This document shows positions 45,933 through 57,629 of a stretch of DNA of 64,000 nt, one piece after another; within the stretch, counting starts at the first letter, position 1, and every line of letters starts with the position of its first letter. Source of the stretch: Isoetes taiwanensis (lineage: Eukaryota; Streptophyta; Lycopodiopsida; Isoetales; Isoetaceae); contig JAJEKV010000032.1 of the NCBI GenBank assembly GCA_021234155.1, forward strand, positions 11,722,099-11,786,098. The letters are read 5' to 3'. Position numbers and translations under genes: made by a program. The notes beneath the pieces are model-generated. The model did not search any database. It was not told where the DNA came from and saw nothing but the letters and a program-made list of their open reading frames with translations.

Positions 45933-46327
45933 GGAAGAAGTGCTAAGGGTAATTTTTTGTTGAAGGACGTCAGACTTTATTCAATCAAAGAGTCAAATAC
46001 AAGTATAAATGCAGAGACAGGAATAAAATCTCAGCGGATAAGCAGAGACCCACCGAGTGAAGCAACCTGCCTAAGCATAAGAGTGCACATCCAAATACTC
46101 CTCAAAAACCAATCGCCTCTTGCGAGGGGCAAGTGAAGAACAATGATACGACTTTACAATGTAACCTTGAGCTTCTTGGAGAACACGATTATCTGCCACA
46201 TCCAGACCTTTGAAGATTACCAATCTTCGTCTTTTCCAGATAGTCCAAAGCAACCATCCTGCTGCTAGATGAAAAGCCTGGCCTTGTAACTCTGTCCAGG
46301 TACTTGGAAGAAGTGCTAAGGGTAATT
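45933..46327. repeat. 22-bp target-site duplication around a truncated LINE
   Basis: Positions 45,933-45,954 and 46,306-46,327 are identical over 22 bp (start GGAAGAAG, end GGTAATT). The length is typical of L1-type insertion. Confidence 0.95.
45955..46305 (-). mobile_element. 5'-truncated LINE, 351 bp
   Basis: Minus-strand insertion carrying the end of an L1-like ORF2: GWLLWTIWKRRRLVIFKG, the C-terminal LWxIWKxRN block of plant LINEs, ending in DVHSYA and a stop at about 46,071. A short A run precedes the TSD on the minus strand. The element inserted into repeat R2. Confidence 0.9.
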
Positions 46328-46539
46328 AATATATGTGCCAACAAGTTCTTTTGGGCAAGATCCAAATACATCACCAAACATTATAAAAATGGTACAAAGC
46401 ATGGGCAAAAAACCAGACGAAACTAGGACTTGGTACCTCAAGTATGTAGAATGCCAAAGGGATCCGAGAATGGGTCAGGACAAGAGTTATTGATAAACTA
46501 TGGGCATAGCCGAGCCATAGCCGAGTCGAGCCGAGCCGA

Positions 46540-47460
46540 GCTCGGATGTCAAAATTCTCTTGTCTGTCTGTCTGTCTGGCTGGTGTTTTCGTCCCTGGCT
46601 TTTGTCGTGCTCACGTATGAAAATTCGTATTTTACACCCAAAAATATCTCTAATTATGGTTGTTGATGTGGCAAACTAATGGATGATCATGATGTGTTAA
46701 GGTTGTAATATTGAAGTTGAACGATTCAACTCACACTAAAAGTTGGTAGTCTTTGGCATTACATCCAAACGTTTTATACATTAAATTAGTAACATCTCAC
46801 CCTCCAAACATTCTTACATCAAATTAGCAACCCTCCAAAATAGACCATTTGTCTATTTAGACCATAATCTACCCTCTTTTTTTTTTAAATAATTTATCAA
46901 GAAAAATGGGACTCCAAATATTTAAAGTATCGTCTGCCTTTTCTTACAGTTCTCAAGTAGCTTCACATTTAGCTCTTCTCCTAGTTTTTAGCTCGCTTGC
47001 ATTTTCCTAGTAGTTATTTTTGTCCTGCTTCCCTAGATATACTCCCTAGTGCTTGCTAGCTCTCCTACATCTTCCCAGCAATTGGCTCCATCATTGTTGA
47101 GTTCCAACAGCTTTCCATCCACACACAGTTTCAACTGCTTTCAATCCATAAATTTGTGACTGCCTAACATACTCCTTCCTTTAATGTCCATGCATGAACG
47201 TCCCCATCCTCTAGTATTTGTCTATGTGGACCCTTGTAAATCTTTGTATGCTAGAGCTCAAGGATGTTCCAATATCATATCATAATATATATGACTAGTT
47301 TCATTGAATATGTTTGCTACTAAATTTGACATGGCATCTGCTTGTTATTATGATATTCTCCAATCAACTGTATGGATGATAGATCTATATGGGGAGAATA
47401 AAAGCTCGAGCGTCTTAAATACCATCCATCGTCATGTTTGAACCAACGAAAATACACGGT
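46540..47460. repeat. Dispersed direct repeat R1, copy 2
   Basis: Second copy of 42,320-43,240. It ends abruptly at a T-rich tract (47,461-47,480) where another insertion begins. Confidence 0.85.
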
Positions 47461-47930
47461 GTTCTTTTCTTTTTTTTTTAGGGTAAGAAATTTTTATTGA
47501 TATATAAATGGTACATAAGCCCTTATTCACCCATTTAGTGAAGAGCACAAAAAGATACACAACCAGCTAATGCAGTACTTTATTGGAGCTCTCTCAACCT
47601 CTTCCTTGCTCATTAGTACTATGGGGACCACCACTTTTCCAGAAAGTACTATAGCAATGGCCACAGCCTCTTCCCAACAACCAAGTACTATGGAAGATAA
47701 TTCCTCAATTTCCTACAATCAGCTACTTATGTAACCACCATCATCCCCCACTAACCTAAAAAAAAAAAACCGGCCGTAAGCTATTGCACTGTAAGTCCAA
47801 ACTCTATGAAACAATTCCAATCACCACTGGCAGCAGAACAGGCTTGGCAAGCCATCAAATCTGACTCATGCTCCTGATGAAGCTTCTCCCCAGAAATAGC
47901 AGTTTCAAGTGACAGCCAGGTACTATGGGA
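47461..47930 (-). pseudogene. Retro-inserted 3' gene end with poly(A), unrecognised
   Basis: On the minus strand a frame (DLMACQACSAASGDWNCFIE, ending TVQ-stop near 47,790) is followed by about 300 bp of 3'UTR-like sequence, an AATAAAA signal and an A-rich tract that abuts repeat R1 at 47,461. This is what a retrocopy or LINE 3' end looks like. Upstream (to about 48,430) there are further short coding-like blocks such as DYAEVTIALEGCSDRHVLSC. The family is not recognised. Confidence 0.45.
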
Positions 47931-48439
47931 GCCTTTGCTCTACCTCTTCTCTAACCATCACCTCGTGCAAAACTGCCCTAGGATCGAAGTGCCAAAACTA
48001 ACTCATATATATCTAGCCCTCGTGGTCTTGTCACCCCTAGAGCCATAAGCGCATATATCAGGGGCCTCCCGTCCCCTAATACTACAGGTAGCCATTTTGG
48101 AGACAATGGATTATAGAAATCTCACATAGAGCTTCTCCTGGCTGGGACAGGAGAGCACATGCCTATCTGAACACCCTTCTAAAGCAATAGTTACTTCAGC
48201 ATAGTCTTGAAAAGAAGCAAAACTTTAATGATCTAACTCAAACTTAGAGTGTCAATGCCAAATTCATCACTGCATCCACACCTGGATAGAACTTACCATC
48301 ATCTAAAACATGATTTACAATATGAAGTTCCCCACTGAAATATTTTCTTGTAAATCCTGCGCAAAATGATTACTTGCACAAAGGTTCATCCATATAGAAT
48401 AGATAAAAGATGTTGCAGCAAAATTAGGCCGATGTATCT

Positions 48440-49850
48440 GATCTTTCACCTGTGCAAATCTTCTATTACTATTTCAAAAGACCAACTCTGCATCACGCCT
48501 CACATCCGACCCTTTACCGACCTGTTGCAGCCGTGTCCCTAGGCATAAACAACAAGTTTTTGGCAGTAGACAGCTCGCAACATCTATTTCTAATTCGGCA
48601 TCTCCTGCCTTCACTAACTTTTTTAGGGTTCATTGAGCCTAATAGGGGGCAACGACATGGATTTTACCGTCCGACATCTATGGTTTAGATGCACTTGAAG
48701 TCTTTTAGGTCACGCTGATAGAGACCTCACGTCGTGAACATTTTTGCAGAGGCTTATGGGTCACGCTACATCAAGGGGCTCGCACCGTGAGTTGTTATCT
48801 CCAATTGCCCACGCCCAGGCTTCGAAAAAGACGGAGTTAGTCTCCTTAATTTTCGGTTCATCTCCTTAATCTCCGCTCCAGCTTTGAACAATCCGAAAGC
48901 TGGTTCCAAGAAGAAAAACAGTCACCTGGCGATCTACATGCTATTGAATAACAAAAGTAGCAAATTTCTGGAAAATTTATAAAAGTGCCGGGGAATTTTA
49001 TTAGGTTAGTACAGTTAGACTTACCATTGAATTTGAGCTTCATAAAACCATTCAGTGCATTGTTCACGCAGTGCACTCTATAGCGGGGCCATTGTAGCAG
49101 AGCCATTTCTGTCGAAAGCCCTAATCTTCTCATGATTCGAACCTCTATAAGACAACTTCCTGAACTCAAATGACTAAAATCTGGGAGACTTTACTCCATT
49201 TCCATCCATATCTAGACTCTTCTTTCAAATTCTAATCTGCTACAGCCAGTCCAATATATGCATGTGCAAACCATTGTTTGTTCTTTCTTTGTTTCAATAC
49301 AACAAGTATTACTTGTTTTTACAGCATTTATCTGCATTAAATTCATATGATGGAAGTAGAACTGTCATGACTCATTGAAGTCCCTTGTTTTCTTTTCCTA
49401 TTGCAGTGTTATATAACAACTTTTACTTGTTTGGACAAGCAACATGTCTGCAACTAAAGTTGAAGGATTGAGTACATGTTAGAAACTACTCTTGAAGTAA
49501 ATACCACTCACAGAAACATGGAAAAAAGTGCAGACCCATTTTTCTTTCCCTATTTCACTGTAAGAAAACAATATAACATACAAGCATCTGACTGCAACTG
49601 AATTCAAATCATGGAAGTAAAACTTGGGCCCTTAAGTCTTAAACGCCTGCTATCCTAACCTTACTTTACTTTACAATATAATATGTTGCTTTTCTCTTGT
49701 ATTTATCTAAGAGCTGGTGTCCATGGATATAGACCAGCACAGATATATAATCCACTACTTTCCATATATCTTGTATTAAAGAAGAACAAACAGAGGGAAA
49801 AGCAAGAAACCCCATGCTAGATCTAGCCAGGTGGCTTCCATTCCCATTTG
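48440..49850. other. No supported gene
   Basis: AT-rich sequence with short unsupported frames on both strands (longest 103 codons, 48,858-49,169 minus). Confidence 0.5.
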
Positions 49851-49860
49851 ATTTTCATAC

Positions 49861-50230
49861 TTTTGCAATAATTTCTGCTATACCTGTGCCAGCCTGCATT
49901 TGTTTGAGAAGACTACATTCAAAAGGAATCTTTAGACAAGCATACAAAAATGGGAACAAATAACATACCTCTAACAGAGAAAATAAATGTCTGGTCGCTT
50001 AGTTTACTTTTTGAATGCTTGCATGCAGCAAATAATCCTACAAGAGTAACAGCCGCAGTTCCTACAACATCGTCCATTAGACGAATTAAAAATGTATAAA
50101 GGAAAATGTTATCTAGACTACACTACAAAACCAAAATCATGTATACCTGAATATCATCATTGAACACAAGATGGGTTTTAATGTACTTTACTAGTTGTTT
50201 AAAAGCATTGTGGTTTGCAAAATCCTCAAA
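49861..50230 (-). pseudogene. NADP-malic enzyme pseudogene, three exon remnants
   Basis: Three minus-strand exons with plant splice sites. 50,147-50,230: [20 protein letters not shown] then LVFNDDIQ. 49,969-50,061: GTAAVTLVGLFAACKHSKSK...TFIF. 49,861-49,893: AGTGIAEIIAK. These match in order the malic-enzyme core around the NDDIQGTA and GAGEAGTGIA nucleotide-binding motifs. The enzyme decarboxylates malate to pyruvate with NADP. The second exon is one base short of frame, and the GAGEAG motif reads SVRG, so it is dead. I could not identify flanking exons (50,240-50,980 has no clear match). Confidence 0.8.
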
Positions 50231-52288
50231 CTGGAAGAAAAAAGGAAGCTTGAAGTTAAGCTCTCAAGAAGTAAAATAAAACTGCACTTTGAGTCTGAGA
50301 TATCATTATGAGACAAACCTTAGAATGTGTCCTCCATGTTATCGAGCTGTCAGTTGGTATTTTTGGACCTCTAATCATGTTGTCTCATAATCATCCAACC
50401 ATGCCTTAAGTCACTAGCAGAATACGCATATGCTAGCATCTGCCTTGAAACTGAACTATACAATAAGGCAAGAACAACAACAATAATAATTTGAGTAATT
50501 GATACTTTGCCACTGCTATCACATGATTCAGAAGACAGATTATCATACCTTACTGGTGTATTCAAATGACAATCCGACATGCCCAATGTAGGCTATGGCA
50601 AAGAACATGAGCCAACTTTTGGCTGCAATAGACAGATTCGAAAAGCTTTTGTGTTGCTTATCATCTTCAACATGCAAACACTAACCAAAGCTCTGATCTT
50701 TGAGCTCTTTGTGTAGATATCCAACTTATCCTTCAAAGATTCAAAGACATTTTTGTGTATTCGTCCAGAGATTAGGCCACAAAGAAAAATACTAGGTTAA
50801 TTTCATTCAAGACACTATTAACGGAAGCTTATTTCACATGCATGAAAGCTCACAATATTATCAAAATTTTACCTTTGGGTGCATAGATAGAAGCCATAAC
50901 TAAGATATTGCTTTGCAGTAATAGAGAATAGGCAGGGACGGCAGTATCCGGCTGCCATCAGACATTTGCTTACAAAATGTGGAAAAGGTCCCTCAAAATC
51001 CCTCAAGAACCCTCAAATGTATCTCAAGATACCATCAACAAAACTCTAGCCCTCAAACGTATTCCTAACTCCTGTTTGCCAAGAAATGCGGTCGGAACCG
51101 TAAAAAACCTTACACCTCGGGCGCCAAAACGTAAGAGGTACCTTAAGTATATGTACTTCAAATTTCAAAAAAAACTTTCTAACGTCCATGCATATATATT
51201 ATACGGAATAAATGTGTGAACCCCCCTTGGTAGAAAAAACACCTCAAGATCTCATATTTGTTGAAAGTTCTATTCCCATGATGTACTCGCACACGCATTT
51301 TTGTTAGTGGCAAATAAACCCATTCCATATAAATAATTATTTCAAATGTACTAGGAAATATACCTATCAGTGTAGAAACCCAATTCCAATAATCCCTCTT
51401 CTCATCCACAGATCAAAAGAGCCCTCCCATACATGTATCATTGATTCTTCTCCTGTCAATTTTCCCCTTGCGACTTTGTATGGCATAAAATGTACAATTC
51501 ATTAAAAATAAGCCCCCTAAAGATCACTTAGTGGTGTTGTATGGCTAGTATAATATGAACTCCCCTTGTGTATTTGCTTTGATACGTTATTGGATTATGA
51601 GACTATAGATAGATGCTTAAAATTATTTTGGTTCTAGTTGTCAGTTTGATTATAAATTAATGATGCTTTGCTTGGGTATTTGCACTGATTATAAATTAAT
51701 GATACTTCCCTTGGGTATTTGCTTTGATAGATGCTTAAAATTATTTGGAGTTTAATTATAAATGAATTATGAGACTATAGATAGATGCTTAAAATTATTT
51801 GAGTTTGATTATAAATGAATGATGCTTGTAATTCTGTGTTGGGAAGTACAGGCTTGAACTGGACTCAAAGGTACTATGTACATATTGATGCTTTGAGAAG
51901 TTGTGGAAGCATGGTATGTAATGCTAATGTCAAATAATGAATCCTGATAATAAGATGAGGATAAGAAAAGGAAGAGTTGCTAAGAGTAATTAATATATGT
52001 GCCAACAAGTTCTTTTGGGCAAGGTCCAAATACATCACCAAACATTATAAAAATGGTGCAAAGGATGGGAAAAAACCCAGACAAAACTAGGAATTGGTAC
52101 CTCAAATATATACAATGTCGAAGGGACCCGAGAATGGGTCCGGATGAAAGTTATTGATAAACTATGGGCAAATGCACATAGATGTATTATAGGAGAGCAT
52201 TTACTAGGTGGGTACACCTCCACTAATCTGGAAGGATTTTTGTTTGATTTGTTAAGTCTATAAAGAAAAATGTCGATGCTTGTTTGTT

Positions 52289-52712
52289 ATAAGTGTAACG
52301 TTCCTAACCGACATGCCCTTAACCAACTGGGCAAAATCGTCTAGACGTTTATGAGTAGTCGCTTCTACCCATTTATGCAGGTGTCTCGGGAACGCACACC
52401 AAGCTCTACTCGAGCGGTCTCCCATGGGTCCATTACAATCTCTCCCACTAGACTATGCTCGTCCTCAAGCATCACAAACCAAGTAATGACCTACTGTCCA
52501 ACGGTATTCCGGGTCATACTTACCCCATGGAGACTCGAACTCGAGTCCTGCTCTGATACCAAATGTAACGTTCCTAACTGACATGCCCTTAACCAACTGG
52601 GCAAAACCGTCTAGACGTTTATGAGTAGTCGCTTCTATCCATTTATGCCGGTGTCTCGGGAACACACACTAAGATCTACTCGAGCGGTCTCCCATGGGTC
52701 CATTACAATAAG
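52289..52712. repeat. Target-site duplication ATAAG around TRIM
   Basis: ATAAG at 52,289-52,293 and at 52,708-52,712, directly next to TGTAACG and CATTACA. Confidence 0.95.
52294..52707 (-). mobile_element. TRIM element, 414 bp, complete
   Basis: Two 144-bp LTRs (52,294-52,437 and 52,564-52,707) that are about 93 percent identical by eye, with TGTAA...TTACA ends. The interior is 126 bp. Beside the right LTR the minus strand reads TTTGGTATCAGAGC, the initiator-Met tRNA primer site, so the element reads on the minus strand. Before the other LTR the minus strand reads GTGGGAGAGA, a polypurine tract. No coding capacity, as in all TRIMs. Confidence 0.96.
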
Positions 52713-52810
52713 TTATGAGTATTGCCCAGAGGATGCACCTAAGCTATAGGGGACATATCATCTACATGTACATGATTAGAAGAAACCCCATGCATACACT
52801 TTTCCTCGGA

Positions 52811-54010
52811 GCAATGGGTGCAATACTTGCAGCGGCTCTATGATCCACTGGGGGTCGAGTAGCAGTAAACCCCCAGATGGGTCTAGCACTGGTCATTACA
52901 GAAGGAGATGTTATAATGGGCCTACAATGTCTAGCTAATGGGAAAGTAGCAGATTTGGATGGCATGCATGCTAAGCTTCTCAAATGGGCTGGGCCTCCGA
53001 TGGTGTCTGTCTTCGGACCATTATTCAATAGAGCATTGCAAGAAAGCTTTCCCCCGCAATGGACCACTAGTAGAGTTGTTCCTATATACAAGGCAGGGGA
53101 CCCTCACTGCCTAGCCAATTATCGCACAATCATGGTCAGCATCCTCTTTGTAAAATTGTTGATTGACATCCTTGAGCAGCGGCTGACCATATGGGCAGAA
53201 GATGCAAAGATGCATGATCTGACACAGGCCAGACATTCTACCATTGACCATATTTTCACTATGTAGAAGGAATCGCCGGCAAAACCTCTACTATTATTTT
53301 GTGGTTTTTGCAAAGGCTTTTGACACAATACTGAGGGACAAGTTGTGGGACAAATTGAGGCAGCTAGGCACCCTTGTCGACTTGCAAAATGCAATATACC
53401 AATTATATAAGGTGTGCTCAAGCCATTTCATACCATCAGGACAACTTGTCGTCAGTAGTATTGTGGTGCATCAGGTTTGCCCCCCTCTCCCTGACACTCT
53501 TTGGCCTTTATATTGATGAGCTGGAAGATTGGCTTGCTGAGCATGGAGGGACGGACGCTCAACTCATGCACCACATAATTCGTAAACTCATATACATTGA
53601 CGATGTGGACCTCTTGGCATACACTCCAGATATGCAACGTCACTTGGATGCTCTAGACACTTTCTGCCAGTTCACTGGCATGCGAGTTAACTTGACCAAA
53701 ACAAGAGTGTTGTTTATTTCATCCTCCCGTCAGCCAAGGCCTTCTTCCTTCACTTATTAGGGACAAAATATGGAGGTGGGTCTAACCTACAAGTATTTGA
53801 GAATCGTGTTTCTTGCTACCACATGATGTTGTCAGTGGAGGTGCTGAGGGGTTTGGGGACAGTGGTGCCCAATACCATGGAGTCTCCAATTGGGTGTGGA
53901 TGGAAGGGCATGGCCAAAAGTCCCATGCTGTCAACAATCCATGCAGAAATGGAGAAACACTTGGAAAAGGCTACAGCGGCTGAAATAATGCCTAAGGTAG
54001 GACTAGTTTG
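52811..54010 (+). mobile_element. 5'-truncated LINE reverse transcriptase
   Basis: Frame 52,877-53,266 gives ANGKVADLDGMHAKLLKWAG, WTTSRVVPIYKAGDPHCLAN and YRTIMVSILFVKLLIDILEQ, the fingers/palm blocks of LINE RT. After a frame change, 53,374-53,760 gives LYIDELEDWLAEHGG, KLIYIDDVDLLAYTPDMQRH (YIDD in place of YADD) and GMRVNLTKTRVLF. The FDKAFD-type block is degraded (CKGFDTIL on frame-shifted sequence near 53,310). The endonuclease is absent. It faces the next LINE tail to tail. Confidence 0.88.
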
Positions 54011-54048
54011 ACTGCCTTCTCGCCTAGAGGGATACAGTGACCAAGAGC

Positions 54049-56976
54049 TTATCTAAGAAGGCATAAACCAGGAGAGTTATCTTCACCATTCAGGAGTCTC
54101 CAAATGAACTTTGAAATAAGGACTTTGCTCTGCAGTAAGAAGTCCATCATACCCAAACTGCCTGCCCATTTTGAAAGGATGCACTTTGACCAAGCTACCT
54201 TAATCACAACACCTTCCTGAGTACCCGCCCATATAAAGTTCTGAACTATTGCAATGAGCTCGCGTACTTTGATCTGTGGGGCCTGCAGTAAGGATGCCAT
54301 ATAGATACGGGTATTACTAAGAACTGACTTGGCCACTGTAATGTGACCCACAATTTGTCGTGGACCACTAGAACAAGTGCTTCTCCAAACCCTTAATGAT
54401 GTCCTCCCATGCAGCTCCAACAATAACATGAATGTCAATTGGAATGTCCAACAACTTGATGGCCTGTCCATGAGCAAGCAATTTCCATGGATAATCATGA
54501 ACACACGCCAGAGTCAGAATATCTAATGTCCATAAAGCTGTACACTTCTGCCACCCCCACAAGGACACTGAAAGCCAGTGACAAAGTGTCTAAGAGCAAT
54601 TTGACAGCTTCTAGATTCTCAATATTAACGACCAGGAAGAGGAACATGTCGTCTGCATATTGATTGCAAACCTCTTGTGTGCCATCCTCCATTGCGAGAC
54701 CATGGAGAAGTCCCTCTGTGGTTGCAACGGTGAATAATTGTGACAAAGCCTCTGCGACAATTGTGAAAAGAAGTGGTGCTAAAGTGCATCCCTGGCGAAT
54801 ATCACGACCAATTGAGAAGGCATCTGACAGCTCACCATGGAATATAACAGTCGCCATAGTAGAGACATGTAGCTTCATAATGTCTGATGTGAATTGTTCC
54901 ACAAATCCCAGTCTTAACATATATCGACGCATGAATTCCTAGCTAACATTGTCATAAGCCGTCGCAAAATCAAGCTTAACGTACACAACTGGAAGGCTTT
55001 GCTTATGTGCCCAATAGATTCCCTCGTAAGCAGCAGTAACATTGTTCAGCGCATCTTTTTAGAAGAAAGCTTGATTGGGTTGCCGAGATGGACTCTGTCA
55101 AAATGTCCTTCACTCGCTCTGCAAAAGCCTTGGCAAAGATCTTATATACAGATGACAATAAGATGATAGGTCGCCAGTCTGAAATAGTATGAGGATCTTT
55201 GACCTTGGGGATGAGTGAGATGGCACATGTGTTTAGAATACTATTCAAAGCAGTGGACCGCCGAAGGTCACAGAAAGCATCGTATACATTTGGCTCTAGC
55301 CATTCCCAATACTCCTAGAAGACCTCAATTGGCAAACCATCCAAACCTGAGCATTTGTCTAACCTAAATCATCAGCTGCCATAGCTGCCTCTATTGACAT
55401 GTGCTGCCCATCAAAGATGATGGGGGAAATCCTAGACAAAACGACATCTCGCATTTCTGATTGAAATAAAAGATGTTTCTTGGCGAAAAAAGTCTGAAAG
55501 TGGTTATGCTTATGTTGCCTGAGTTATATTGGCTCTGTTAGTACCGAGCCATCTGGTAAAAGCAATGAGGACATTGTTGACGTCATGCGATGCCTCTTAG
55601 CCGCACGAAAAAAGAAGCATGTACAATGATCTCCATCAAGGAACCACTGCAGGCCTGCCTTCGTCTTTACCTGTTGAATTTGCTCCTTCTCTAATACTTG
55701 GATCTGTGCCAAAATATCTCGATCATGAACACCTGGAAGGAGTCCCTGTCGAGAATGGAGCAGGTCCTGATACAAGGTGTCCAATAAAGCGTGACCTGCT
55801 ACTGCAGACTCTCGGCCCCACTGTTTGGCAAAGCCTTTGACTGCTGCAATTGCATCCACTATGCCAGCCATGTCTCGATGTCGGCTGAAGGCATTTGTCC
55901 AAGTGTTCTTGCAGCCTTCTTAAAAGTCAGCATCCTTCAAGAGCTTTACATTCAAGCGAAAACATGTCCTTCCAGGTCTTCGCTGCTGCAAAGGCTCGTC
56001 TGAAAGGAATTGCAGATGGTGGTCTAAAACTAGGTTGTCTCTGAGACAAAATCGAAAGAGACCTTGAAGTGCCACAGCTGCATCTGCATTCCAGTAAGCT
56101 CTATTCAACCAAGAGCTTGTGCGACCATTGCACCAAGTAAAGACACCTTCACCAGCAATCTCCGTGAGGTTGCAGTCATGGAGTAGATGGAGTCACTGCT
56201 AGTGTTCAAAACCAGACACCACTGTCGAGATAGCCCCCAACTGATCGGATTCTATTTCCACCATATTAAGATCCCCAACAAGAAGCCATAAAATGTCACA
56301 GCCCAAGCTGAGCATCTTTTCTCGCAAGGAGGCCCATGGTGAAGCTCTCTGATGGGGCCTGTTGTGGGGCGTAAACATTCATTAAACAATACTTAACCCC
56401 TCATTCCTGCCACACAATTAGGGCACAACGACCAAAATGATCAGCCTGAGTGAGGATGATGAGCAAGGAAAGAATACATGCTATCACCACCCCTGCACTA
56501 GCAGAATCAGTTGCTGCGATGAGGACATTAAACCTTCGACCAATCATATCTGCAAGCTTTGACACGTCTTCTTTGCGACATTTGTGCTCTTGGCGACATA
56601 CAAATTGGGCATCGAACCTAGATAAGTAGAAAGAAATATGACTCCGCTTGAGGGGAGAGGAGGCTACCCCCTGAACATTCCATGAAATTAACCGTATTGG
56701 CCTTGTATTATCAGATGAGACCGCTGGTGTCTCAATGGAAGTTGAGGTTGTCTTCTGGGCATCTGGCATGGCAATAACCTCATCAACTAAATCAGCGACC
56801 ACATTGGGATGTAGTGGGAGGAGCAGAGCTACATAAAGCAGGAACTGAGGGCTGGAATACAAAGAAGTTAGATCCCTTAGCTTATTTTCATGGGTCACAT
56901 TCTGACGTATCACAAAGTCACATGTATCTCCATCACAAAGCAAGAACATGCTATCCACACTGAAAATTGTATACAA
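54049..56976 (-). mobile_element. L1-like LINE, endonuclease plus reverse transcriptase, decayed
   Basis: Minus strand, in order: ISWNVQGVASSPLKRSHISF (endonuclease start, about 56,630-56,690), a long linker with LQWFLDGDHCTCFFFRAAKR (DGDxNTxFFH-like, about 55,600), ISLIPKVKDPHTISDWRPII (RT fingers, about 55,170), VKLDFATAYDNVS (motif A, about 54,960), IRQGCTLAPLLFTIVAEALS (motif B) and CNQYADDMFLFL (catalytic YADD, about 54,640). Several stops and frameshifts. The order and motifs fit the plant L1 clade. It is close to full length for ORF2. Confidence 0.92.
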
Positions 56977-57620
56977 ATAATAAGATTGACAATACTAGAT
57001 TTTGAGACGTCATAATTCTTTAAAGTCATACATGAGCAGCTCTCCTGATCTGCTTCCTCACTGCTACTTCTACCTGGTTCTCCAACGCCCATGTTTTCTT
57101 CTTTGATCTTTTCACAATTTCTCCATGTAATTTACTATCCTGGTTACTTGCCTACTTGACAGGTTGATGAAGCATTCAGATGGCTTATAATAGAAAGTGA
57201 CAAGTCGCCTTCTTCATCTCATTTGCCATTCTATTTTGTTTGTGCAAGTTGCGAGCAGCTTGCCACTGTATCTTACCTTTGTATCTGCACATTAAGAACA
57301 TAACAAATTAGCGACAACAAAAATGGCAACAAGGTACAAATTTACAACGAGATCCTTACATGCATGTAGCTTTATGCGGAAGATCGTGTTGCTAAGTTAG
57401 TTGTTGGGTCTATGGATGCAAGTTGTAAAGGCATTTGGAGATGGTTGAAAACCGACAGTGTGCTGTCTCCTTCTATGCCTCTTCATTACTCTCCTATGCA
57501 ATCGTAGGATTGGGTTTTCGTTGATTCAATGAAAGAAGCTCAAGAAACCTGGGTTCTATCCAAGCAATAATGTTGATACAACCGCTCTTTATGTAAAACA
57601 TAAATGCTCGATCGCTTTCC
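56977..57620. other. No firmly supported gene
   Basis: A short minus frame (MGVGEPGRSSSEEADQESCS, 57,010-57,092) could be an exon or a LINE 5' region. Otherwise AT-rich and unassigned. Confidence 0.4.
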
Positions 57621-57629
57621 CAACATGGA

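Larger units (their letters stand above)
44640..46510. repeat. About 1.04-kb tandem repeat R2, array A
   Basis: The segment around 44,780-44,890 (GTTGTGGAAGCATG...TAATGCTAAT ... AAGGTGAGGATAAG) recurs at about 45,855-45,935, a period near 1,040 bp. The block ACATCACCAAACATTATAAAA occurs at about 44,729, 44,987 and 46,366. The second period is interrupted by a small LINE (45,955-46,305). Frames such as KYVECRRDPRMGQDESY read across several copies, so an old coding sequence may underlie it. Confidence 0.75.
51220..52803. repeat. About 1.04-kb tandem repeat R2, array B
   Basis: 51,225-51,650 matches 45,320-45,770; 51,840-52,215 matches 44,780-45,180; 52,730-52,803 matches 45,245-45,320. The order fits a second array of the same period. 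The TRIM element (52,294-52,707) sits in it, and a LINE truncates it at about 52,804. Short internal duplications of a GATAGATGCTTAAAATTATT block occur at 51,600-51,810. Confidence 0.75.
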
